DNA of 45,206 nucleotides from Kocuria sp. p3-SID1428 (GTDB lineage: Bacteria > Actinomycetota > Actinomycetes > Actinomycetales > Micrococcaceae): positions 1-45,206 of the forward strand of contig NZ_JALXVH010000023.1 of assembly GCF_025149945.1 (NCBI RefSeq). Direction: 5' to 3'. Every line of letters starts with the position of its first letter. Position 1 is the first letter of the stretch. Below, piece after piece: positions 14,499-21,629 of the stretch. The position numbers and the translations under genes are program-made. The notes beneath the pieces were generated by a model. It did not search any database. It was not told the DNA's origin and was given only the letters and a program-made list of their open reading frames with translations.

Positions 14499-15464
14499 AT
14501 GACCACCATCCCGTTCAAGAAGCCCGGTGTGACCTTCAGCGAGGAGACCGTGGCGATCCGCGTGGATCACATGTCCAAGTGGTTCACGCTGCGGCACACG
14601 CGCTCCATCAAGGAGGCCGTGATGTGGCTGGCCCGCGGTCGGCGCAAGGATCTCTCCGACCGGTTCAAGGCGCTGGACGACGTCACCTTCGACATCCACG
14701 ACGGAGAGACCGTGGCTCTGCTGGGCTTCAACGGCTCGGGCAAGTCGACCTCACTGAAGATGATCTCCGGGGTCATGCACCCGGATTCAGGCTCGGTGGG
14801 CACGCGACGCAAGGTCGCCGGGCTGATCGAGGTCGGCGCGGGCTTCCACCCGGATCTCACCGGGCGCGACAACGTCTATCTCAACGGCGCGATCCTGGGG
14901 ATGGACAAGGAGGAGATCGACGCCAAGTTCGACGACATCGTGGCGTTCTCCGAGATCGGCGAGTTCATCGACACCGAGGTGAAGTTCTACTCTTCGGGCA
15001 TGTACCTGCGCCTGGCCTTCGCGGTGGCGATCCATACCGACCCGGAGGTCTTCCTGGTCGATGAGATCCTCTCCGTGGGCGATGAGCCGTTCCAGAAGAA
15101 GTGCATCCGACGCATCAAGGACCTGGTGCGCCGCGGCAAGACCCTCGTGGTGGTCTCCCACGACCTGGATCTCATCATGGACATCTGCGAGCGCGGCATC
15201 GTGCTCGAGCACGGCAGGGTGATCTACGACGGCTCCTCCGTGGGCGCGGTGGCCATGCTGCGCGATCGCCCCGTCGAGGAGGTCCAGCGGGAGCAGAACG
15301 AGCGCGTGGAGCGCCGTCTGCACTGGAAGCGCGTGGACCGCGAGAAGGCGGCCGAGGAGGCCGCCGAGCGCGGGGACGCCTACGTGCCCGAGTACGACCC
15401 CGAGCTCGACGACCCCGCCGATCTGGACGACCCCTCCAAGGTGCGCCGGACCAAGGGCCTGTGA
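14499..15464 (+). CDS. wzt: Polysaccharide (galactan) ABC exporter ATP-binding protein
   Basis: The 321-aa ATPase has Walker A GFNGSGKS at 76-83, signature YSSGMYLRLAF, Walker B VFLVDE and the switch histidine in VVSHD, all typical of Wzt/Rv3781-type exporters. The conserved stretch HTRSIKEAVMWLARGRR precedes the nucleotide-binding core. The C-terminus beyond about residue 255 is highly charged (many Glu/Asp/Arg) and does not look like the beta-sandwich glycan-binding domain of some O-antigen Wzt proteins, so export is probably not gated by chain-end recognition. A strong hairpin closes the operon. Confidence 0.92.
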   Translation: MTTIPFKKPGVTFSEETVAIRVDHMSKWFTLRHTRSIKEAVMWLARGRRKDLSDRFKALDDVTFDIHDGETVALLGFNGSGKSTSLKMISGVMHPDSGSVGTRRKVAGLIEVGAGFHPDLTGRDNVYLNGAILGMDKEEIDAKFDDIVAFSEIGEFIDTEVKFYSSGMYLRLAFAVAIHTDPEVFLVDEILSVGDEPFQKKCIRRIKDLVRRGKTLVVVSHDLDLIMDICERGIVLEHGRVIYDGSSVGAVAMLRDRPVEEVQREQNERVERRLHWKRVDREKAAEEAAERGDAYVPEYDPELDDPADLDDPSKVRRTKGL

Positions 15465-15502
15465 GCGGTCGCATCCGCCGCGGAGGAGCCTGAAGCTCTG
15501 CG

Positions 15503-15547
15503 CATGAGGACGGGGCCTGCCGGATGCCGGCAGGCCCCGTCCTCATG
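15503..15547. terminator. Perfect 21-bp hairpin, bidirectional terminator
   Basis: Bases 15503-15523 are the exact reverse complement of 15527-15547, with the 3-base loop ATG. It lies between the ends of wzt (+) and lldD (-), where a shared terminator is expected. Confidence 0.85.
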
Positions 15548-15561
15548 TCCGGACGTCCGTC

Positions 15562-16785
15562 TCAGTCCCCGGTGATGAGTCCGGGGTGCAGCTCGTCGAT
15601 CGTGGCCACCCCGAGCAGGTGCATGGTCACGCGCATCTCCTGCTCGAGCAGCTCGAGCGCGCGCTCCACGCCCTCCTGCCCGCCGGCCATGAGCCCGTAG
15701 AGGTAGGCGCGTCCGATCAGGGTGAAGTCCGCCCCCAGGGCCAGGGCGATGATCGCGTCCGTGCCGGAGAGGATTCCCGAGTCGTAGATGATCTCCGCGT
15801 CCGGTCCGAGGGCCTCGCGGATGCGCGGCAGCGCACGCAGCGGCTGGATGACCCGGTCGAGCTGGCGGCCGCCGTGGCTGGAGACCACGACTCCGTCGGC
15901 GCCGGCGGCCATGGCGCGCTGGGCGTCCTCGACGCCGAGCACGCCCTTGAGGAAGAGCTTCCCGGGTCAGACCGAGCGGATCCACTCGAGGTCCTCGAAG
16001 TCAAGGGTCGGCTCGAACATCGAGTTGATGACCTCGGGCAGGGAGGCGCCGGTGCCGGAGAGCGAGGCGAAGCTCAGGGGATCCGTGCTCAGGAAGTTCA
16101 GCCACCACTCCGGGCGGTAGGAGGCATCCAGCACGGTGGACAGGCGCAGCTTGGGCGGGATGGTCATGCCGTTGCGGGTGTCGCGCAGGCGCAGTCCGGC
16201 CACGGGGGTGTCGGCGGTGACCAGCAGGTTGTCGTAGCCGGTCTCCCACGCGCGGCGCACCAGCTCCTCGGAGGCGCGGCGGTCCTTCCAGAGGTAGAGC
16301 TGGAACCAGCGCCGGCCCTCGCCGGAGACCTCGGCGACCTGCTCCACCGAGCGGGTGCCCATGGTCGAGAGGCTGAACGGGATGCCGAAGCGCCGTGCGG
16401 CGGCCGCCCCGGCGTCCTCGCCCTCGCTGTGCATGAACCGGGTGAAGCCGGTGGGAGCGATGCCCACGGGCAGGGCGGACTCGCCGCCGGCGATGCGCAC
16501 CCGCAGGTCGACCTCGCCGATCCCGCGCAGGACCCGCGGGGACAGCTCGACCTCGTCGAATGCCTGGCGCGACCCGCGGGCGGTCTGCTCGGACAGGGCG
16601 GCGCCGTCGACGTAGTCGAAGGCCGCCTTGGGCGTGCGGCGCCGGGCGATGCGCCGGAGGTCGCCGATGTCGGCGGCACGCTGCAGCCGGTGCGCCCGAT
16701 CCGGCAGGCCGGGACGCTCGAAGGACAGCAGCGGTCGCAGCTCGGACCAGCGCGGCACCTGGCGGGATAGGCGGGTGCGGTTCAT
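15562..16785 (-). pseudogene. lldD: L-lactate dehydrogenase/2-hydroxyacid oxidase, interrupted by a stop codon
   Basis: The family is FMN-dependent and oxidises L-lactate or other 2-hydroxyacids at the membrane. Read through, the gene encodes 407 aa, a normal length. The first 272 codons (16785 down to 15970) are intact: FMN region, SLSTMGTRSVEQV, WFQLYLWKDR. Codon 273 is TGA (15967-15969) where the family has Trp in the EWIRSVWPGKLFLKG segment. The following frame is open to the normal end and holds Lys of LFLKG, the catalytic His/Arg of SSHGGRQLD and the phosphate-binding DSGILSG and GRAYLYGL. One G-to-A change explains it. A truncated protein would lack the active site. It lies 1 base after a frameshifted transporter gene. 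Confidence 0.85.
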
Positions 16786-16786
16786 G

Positions 16787-18070
16787 TCAGCGGACTCCTG
16801 GGGCTTCGGGGTCGGAGGACAGGCGGGATCCGAGGATCACCGCGAGCAGTGAGATGAGGCACGCGGCACTGACGGCGGCGGCACCGGCCAGCACGCGCCC
16901 GCCGGCGAGATCGATGATCCACACGAGCGCCGCAGGCGTCAGCCCGGCCACGATCGCGCCGTTGATCTCGCGGGCGATCGCGATCCCGCTGTAGCGCTCG
17001 GCCGCCGGGAACAGCTGGGCCAGGAACGCGCCCTGGGAGCCCGAGGTCAGGGCGATGACCAGGCCGTAGCCGCCGGCGATGGCCACAGCGGCCACGACGG
17101 CGCTGCCGCTGGAGAGCCCGAGCAGCAGGGGGAAGGCGTAGGCGGAGCCCAGCGCGCACCCCAGCCCCAGGACACGGGCTGCGCCCATCCGATCGGCTGC
17201 TGCTCCGCCGAACGGCGTGGCCACGACGCCCACGAGGCTGCCCAGGGTCACCGCCAGCAGGGCCGGAGTGCGCTCCAGGCCGACCTGTGGGGAGGTCATC
17301 AGGGAGATGGCGAACACGGCCATGGCGTAGTTGAGGCAGTTGTGCCCGGTCATGGCCAGGAAGCCGATGATCAGCTCGAGCGGGCTGCGGCGCAGCAGCG
17401 CCATGACGGGCAGCTTGGTGCGCTCGTTCTCGGCACCCTGGACTGCGGCGCGGTGCTCCGGGGTCTCCTCCAGGCTGCGGCGGATGTAGATCGCCAGCAG
17501 GAACAGCACCGCGGAGACGAGGAAGGGCAGGCGCCAGGCCCAGCCGAGCAGCGCCTCATCGCCCAGGCTGGCCGCGGCCAGGAAAGCCGCGGTGGCCAGA
17601 GCGATGCCGGCCGGGGGAGTGGACAGCACGAGCGAGGTGTACAGCCCCTTGCGCTTCGGCGGGGCGAACTCGGCGACGATCGTCATGGCGCCGGCCAGCT
17701 CCGCACCGGCGCCCATGCCCTGGATCAGGCGCAGCGCCACCAGCAGGACCGGTGCCAGGGCGCCGATCGACTGGGCGGTGGGCAGGGCGCCGATGCCGAC
17801 GGTGGCTACGCCCTTGAGGATGATCGTGATCAACATGGCCGGACGACGGCCGAGTGCATCGCCGATGTGTCCGATCACCAGACCGCCCACCGGACGGGCG
17901 ATGAATCCGACGGCGAAGGTCAGGAAGGCGGCCATGGTGGCCCCGGTGTCGGTGGCCGCGAAGAACAGCGGAGCGATCACCAGTCCCGCGGCAGCCCCGT
18001 AGAGGGCGAGTCGTACCACTCGATCAGGGTGCCCGTGACGGCCGCGAACGGGGCTCGGCGGGCTCCGGGT
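16787..18070 (-). pseudogene. MHS-family (ShiA/ProP-like) MFS transporter, frameshifted
   Basis: About 420 codons encode a 12-helix metabolite:H+ symporter: the MHS signature GHIGDALGRRPAM after helix 2, then RLIQGMGAGAELAGAM, and IYIRRSLEETPE after helix 6. The start of the protein (AAVTGTLIEWYD) is in one frame and the rest (ALYGAAAGL onwards) in another. Comparing with the family's EWYDFALYG shows one base lost at about 18009-18011. No plausible start codon or ribosome site lies upstream of the N-terminal segment; sequence resembling the divergent GntR gene begins immediately. With lldD it would have imported lactate or a similar acid. Confidence 0.85.
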
Positions 18071-18079
18071 GTGAGTTGA

Positions 18080-18709
18080 TCCGAGGCCTCGCTGCGCTCG
18101 CAGAGACTGGCGGGGCAGCTGAAGCCCGGCCAGCGTGTGATCGAGCCGGAGCTCGCCGTGAGCTTCGGGGCCTCCAAGACGCCGGTGCGCGAGGCCCTGC
18201 AGGAGCTCGCGGCAGAGGGTCTGGTGGAGGTGCTGCCCAAGAAGGGCTACCGCATCAGGGACATGGATGCCGCCGACCTGCTGTAGATCCTGGATCTGCG
18301 TGCGGTGCTCGAGGCTCATACCGCCGCACTCGCTGCCCGCACTGCCGATGCCGAGGCCATCCAGCGCCTGCGCGAGCGTTGGGAGGCCCAGTGCGATGCC
18401 ACGGGGCTCGAACCGCTGGAGCGCACGCTGCGAGCGCGCGACTTCCACGCCGAGATCTCGAGGATCGCCCACAGCGGCCGCCTCAGCGCTGTCCTGGACG
18501 GGCTGCACCGAGAGATGGTCCGCGCCCACCATGTGCTCCCGGAGCTGCGCTGGCACCTGGCTGAGGACATCGAGCTGCGGGAGCACCGGGAGATCCTGGA
18601 GGCCATAGCTGCCGGCGAGGCCGAGCCCAACGCGCAGGCCATGCGCACCCACCTGGAATCCATTCTCGGCCACCTGGGGATCGCGGCATCCGAGGTGGAT
18701 CGTTCCTAG
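18080..18709 (+). pseudogene. GntR/FCD-family regulator, degraded
   Basis: The frame encodes the C-terminal part of a winged-helix domain (LKPGQRVIEPELAVSFG, TPVREALQELAAEGLVEV, PKKGYRI) and an FCD ligand-binding domain (LDLRAVLEAHTAALAA to the end). An in-frame TAG at 18284-18286 interrupts the linker where relatives have Glu or Gln. The first helix of the DNA-binding domain appears shortened, and TGA at 18077-18079 lies just upstream, only two codons after a possible GTG. It is divergent from the hydroxyacid genes, the usual place for an LldR-type repressor. Confidence 0.8.
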
Positions 18710-18737
18710 CCCGTAGCTGCGAGGAGCAGGACGCGGC

Positions 18738-20090
18738 TCAGCCGCGGCCGCCCGGCGCACGGTCCAGGAACCAGGGGTCGGCGCCGCCATAGCGGCCCGG
18801 ACCCTGCGCGTACTCCACCCCGCGGCCGTCGAGCAGCAGCGGCGGCGGCACGAAGCGCAGGTGGCCGTGGTCCCCGGTGCGCATGCTGCGCACCGGGACC
18901 GGCATGTGCCGCGGCGGCTGGGGCGTGCGCGGTGCGCTGAGCAGCTCGGTGGCCGTGCGCGCCAGGGCCAGGTGCGCCACGTCGGCGTGGTCCGAGGCCA
19001 GCAGCGCGCTCGCCGCGGCGACCATGCCCAGTCCGGTCGCATGATCCAGGGCCTGGACGGGAAGGGCGCCGGGGGATCCGTCGGGGGATCGGTAGATGTG
19101 GGCGATGCCCGAGGCCGCCTGGACGATGCTGTCGAACCCGCGGGTTCCCGCCCAGCGTCCGGTCTCGCCCCAGGCGCTCAGACGCACGACCCGCAGGCCG
19201 GGGCGCTCGATGACGGGTTGGTCGTCCTCCACGCCGAAGTGCCACAGCGCCCCGCCGCGGTAGCCGAGCAGCAGGATGTGGGCGTCGTCGAGCAGCCGGT
19301 CCAGGGCCTTGAGACCCTGGCCGTTGCGCAGGTCCAGCACGACGCTGCGCTTGCCGAAGCCCGTGTCCACGTGCTGATCGGGCAGCTCGGGGATCGACGG
19401 CGGATCCACCCGCAGCACATCGGCGCCCAGCGCTGCGAGCAGCCGCGAGCCGCTGGGGCCGGCGATGACGCGCGTGAGATCCAGGACGCGCAGGCCGCGC
19501 AGCGGGGCATCGTCGGCGGCGGCGGTCGGCTCCCACCGGCGCACGGGGATGCCCGAGGAGCGGAAGCGGATCCACGGGCCCTGCGCGGCGGCTCGTCCGC
19601 TGGCCGTGCGGGACCACTGCTCGGGGGTGCGCACGGCGGCGGCCACTCCGCCGGCGTCGCGCACGCACTGCTCGACGTCGAGCGCCTCACGTGCGGCCAG
19701 CCGCTCCCGCAGCCGCTCGGGGGTCGAGGCCCCCAGCGCGCGCTCGAGGGCCCTGGCATGGTGCGGGTAGTTGGCGTGCAGGCGCACCCAGCCATCGGCG
19801 GTGGGATGGAAGCCGGACAGCGGGGCGAAGGCGCTCGGAGCGCGCCCGTTGATGCGCAGGTGCGAGATCGAGGCGAAGGAGGCGGCCACGCGCTGGGCGT
19901 CCACGGCGAAGGAGCGTCCGGTGAGCTGGGCGAGCCCCGTGGCCGCGGCCTGCGCCGAGCCCAGCGCCAGGCCCTCCACGTCCAGGGGCCCGCACCACCA
20001 CAGCCGGGGGCCGCCGACGGGGGCGGCCTGCGATGAGTCGAGGTCGATCGCGGCGGTGAGATCGCTGTACAGATCCGGTACGGCTGACAT
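18738..20090 (-). CDS. Family III CoA-transferase (CaiB/BaiF) with reversed half order
   Basis: The 450-aa protein belongs to the CoA-transferase III family, which moves CoA between carboxylic acids. The motif that normally opens the family (LRGLRVLDLTRVIAGP) occurs here at residues 198-212. The preceding 190 residues resemble the middle of a family member (WWCGPLDVEGLALGSAQ, then GWVRLHANYPHH at 101-111). The catalytic Asp is probably that in QALDHATG in the last third. Substrate unknown. It stands alone; its end converges on the gntR remnant 28 bases away, where a short GC palindrome (18732-18746) lies. Confidence 0.85.
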   Translation of the reverse strand: MSAVPDLYSDLTAAIDLDSSQAAPVGGPRLWWCGPLDVEGLALGSAQAAATGLAQLTGRSFAVDAQRVAASFASISHLRINGRAPSAFAPLSGFHPTADGWVRLHANYPHHARALERALGASTPERLRERLAAREALDVEQCVRDAGGVAAAVRTPEQWSRTASGRAAAQGPWIRFRSSGIPVRRWEPTAAADDAPLRGLRVLDLTRVIAGPSGSRLLAALGADVLRVDPPSIPELPDQHVDTGFGKRSVVLDLRNGQGLKALDRLLDDAHILLLGYRGGALWHFGVEDDQPVIERPGLRVVRLSAWGETGRWAGTRGFDSIVQAASGIAHIYRSPDGSPGALPVQALDHATGLGMVAAASALLASDHADVAHLALARTATELLSAPRTPQPPRHMPVPVRSMRTGDHGHLRFVPPPLLLDGRGVEYAQGPGRYGGADPWFLDRAPGGRG

Positions 20091-20206
20091 GGGCGCAATC
20101 TATCCGCCCCTGTGTTCTCGTTCACAGTCATGTCGGCTGTGATAGCTCCGCCGCCGCCCTGCGGGTGCTGCCTGCTTCCGCCCTCCTGTCACAGAAAGCC
20201 GTCCCC

Positions 20207-20644
20207 GTGCACACCCACTCAGAGTCCGAGATCCGCAAGAGCTTCCTGAACTGCTCCAAGGGGGCGGCCCAGCGCCTGGCCGTGCCGCAGCACCTGGATC
20301 AGCTCGAGTGGGACGGGCAGATCGTCCTGGGCTGGATCGACCCCAAGTGGCCCAAGTCCGCCAAGGACCGCTACAGCAGCGTGGGCTCCTACATCTGCTC
20401 CGACCTGGCCTGCAGCGACTACACCCTGGGCCGGCGCAAGCCCGACGGGGTGCGTCAGATGGAGGAGACGCTCTCGGTCGAGGAGCGCCCGCAGCGCACC
20501 CTCACCGACGGACAGGGCCTCGTGGAGCGGGTGGCGCAGAGCCTGGGGAAGTGGTCCCCGGGCCCGTGTCGCGGCGGCTACAGCGTCTCCTTGGGATGTG
20601 CCGTGTGCACCTGTTCGAGAACGACAGTCCTGTCTTCTACGTAG
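20207..20644 (+). pseudogene. FBP-domain protein, internally shortened and 3' altered
   Basis: The N-terminus (HTHSESEIRKSFLNCSKG, then LGWIDPKWP) and a later segment (VGSYICSDLACSDYTLG, LSVEERPQRTL) match the actinobacterial FBP C-terminal domain (EF-G-binding/fibronectin-binding type). Relatives have about 50 more residues between the two, with a first CxxC zinc pair; here the segments are joined directly in frame at about residue 53. The frame then reads past the normal end into the toxin gene on the other strand, overlapping it by 67 bases. Start GTG at 20207 fits the family N-terminus. Probably non-functional; 145 codons remain. Confidence 0.65.
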
Positions 20645-20919
20645 AACCAGAGGCGGGCACTGCCTTTGAGCGTGGGCTTGTGATGCCACCGCTGATGGGA
20701 CCGGCCATCTCGTGTGATGGTCGACAATGACCCCTCGAGCGGGTAATTCGTGGGTGTCCTGGTCGTCGGCGTCCGGGTGAGGAAGTCCCAGGCATCGGCC
20801 ATCGGGTTGCGGTATGTCGCCACGAGATCGCGCCATCCTCTCTTCGCGGATGTCGACCCGAACGTCAGCGTGAATTCCGACTTCTTCGGTGGCCGCGGGA
20901 CCGGGTTCGCCTTGCCCAT
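20578..20919 (-). CDS. RelE/ParE-like toxin of a type II toxin-antitoxin pair
   Basis: A basic 113-aa protein with an N-terminal RGWRDLVATYRNPMADAWDF helix region, a beta-rich middle (YPLEGSLSTITRDG) and the C-terminal LWFYVEDRTVVLEQVHTAHP strand pair expected of a RelE-superfamily mRNA interferase. It follows the antitoxin by 3 bases, so the two are co-translated. Codon use is less GC-biased than in the flanking genes, suggesting transfer. The family call rests on motif memory and the gene pairing. Confidence 0.75.
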   Translation of the reverse strand: MGKANPVPRPPKKSEFTLTFGSTSAKRGWRDLVATYRNPMADAWDFLTRTPTTRTPTNYPLEGSLSTITRDGRSHQRWHHKPTLKGSARLWFYVEDRTVVLEQVHTAHPKETL

Positions 20920-20922
20920 GGG

Positions 20923-21387
20923 TCAAGGGCGCTCGACGGGCGTCGTCTCTTCGGTGTCGTCGAGCCACTCGATCGGCTCGTGGCCGAGTCCCGCGGCGAT
21001 GGCGGTTGCGGTCTCGCGCCACGACGTGAGCTTGGCGACCGCCAAGTGCGGCTGTGAGGTCGAGAACGAGGCTCGTGCGGCGTCGATCAGATCCTGGGCG
21101 CACTGATCCCGGTCCTCAGTGCTCAAGGCGTACATCCACGGGTACCGCTTCGACATGTTCTGCGTCAGGGGGCCATCTTCAAGGGCCACCGTGATGAGGG
21201 TGGCCGCCAGGTGCAGAAGCTGCTGTCTGCCCTCCGCTTCCCGCTGAGACATCAGGACCAGGGGCTCGCCATCGCGGCGAGTCACTGTGACGGGATGGTC
21301 CTCGGCTTCGGCGAAGACCTCGGCCGAGTGCTTGCTCAGGTCCGAGGAACGTCGGATGGCTGCAGGCATGCCGATGGGAGGAGTCAT
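20923..21387 (-). CDS. Phd/YefM-like antitoxin with C-terminal extension
   Basis: The 154-aa product has an N-terminal Phd/YefM-type fold (SSDLSKHSAEVFAEAEDHP, VTVTRRDGEPLVLMS) of about 60 residues, which in this family binds DNA and dimerises. A longer helical C-terminal part (from about 65) presumably wraps the toxin. The ATG at 21385-21387 has no ribosome site; instead a -10 hexamer sits 6 bases ahead, as expected for a leaderless mRNA. The open frame continues 62 codons upstream without homology. It is first in the pair, the usual autoregulated order. Confidence 0.8.
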   Translation of the reverse strand: MTPPIGMPAAIRRSSDLSKHSAEVFAEAEDHPVTVTRRDGEPLVLMSQREAEGRQQLLHLAATLITVALEDGPLTQNMSKRYPWMYALSTEDRDQCAQDLIDAARASFSTSQPHLAVAKLTSWRETATAIAAGLGHEPIEWLDDTEETTPVERP

Positions 21388-21422
21388 ACCGTCAGAGTAT
21401 TCGGATCGTATTCGGAAGTCGA
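21388..21422 (-). promoter_or_regulatory. Leaderless promoter with 11-bp-spaced direct repeats (antitoxin operator)
   Basis: On the minus strand TCGACT (21422-21417), a 17-base spacer, then TACTCT (21399-21394) and six bases before the antitoxin ATG give a sigma-70-like promoter whose transcript would start at the A of ATG. The spacer and -10 hold two copies of TCCGAATAC (21416-21408 and 21405-21397), 11 bases apart, i.e. on one face of the helix. Binding there would block the promoter. Confidence 0.6.
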
Positions 21423-21544
21423 GGGGCTGCTTCGGATCGAGCACTTCCGGAAGCTCGTCCCGACGTACCGGCAGCGCCGAAGTCAACGAATGATCATTCT
21501 GCGTCGCTACTTTGCAGTCACTTCCGAGACAGTGCGGCGGTATC

Positions 21545-21595
21545 GGTCCAGGTGGGCGATGACTTATCCACACCCTGGACCAAGGCCCATGGTCC
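21545..21595 (+). promoter_or_regulatory. Overlapping alternative stems and a DnaA-box 9-mer upstream of tadA
   Basis: GGTCCAGG (21545-21552) can pair with CCTGGACC (21574-21581), whereas GGACCA (21577-21582) can pair with TGGTCC (21590-21595). The two stems share bases and exclude each other. The loop of the first contains an exact TTATCCACA (21564-21572). Whether this lies in the tadA leader RNA depends on an unmapped promoter. The rest of 21423-21629 shows no gene. Confidence 0.35.
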
Positions 21596-21629
21596 GCCCT
21601 TGCACTGAGCCCTAGATTCCAGTCATTCG

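Noticed and set aside
15967..15969. Selenocysteine or recoded TGA in lldD
   Set aside because: The family has Trp at this place, no selenocysteine insertion element was noticed, and the adjoining genes are also broken.
16787..19042. Single 751-codon frame spanning transporter and the following region
   Set aside because: Only the transporter part is protein-like; the rest is antisense to the GntR remnant and out of frame with the CoA-transferase.
20578..21387. A new defence island around the toxin-antitoxin genes
   Set aside because: Only the two-gene pair is present; neighbours are pilus and metabolic genes, and no nuclease, methylase or other defence gene was seen.
21564..21572. DnaA box as sign of a replication origin
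   Set aside because: It is a single copy, with no cluster of boxes, no AT-rich unwinding element and no dnaA or dnaN nearby.
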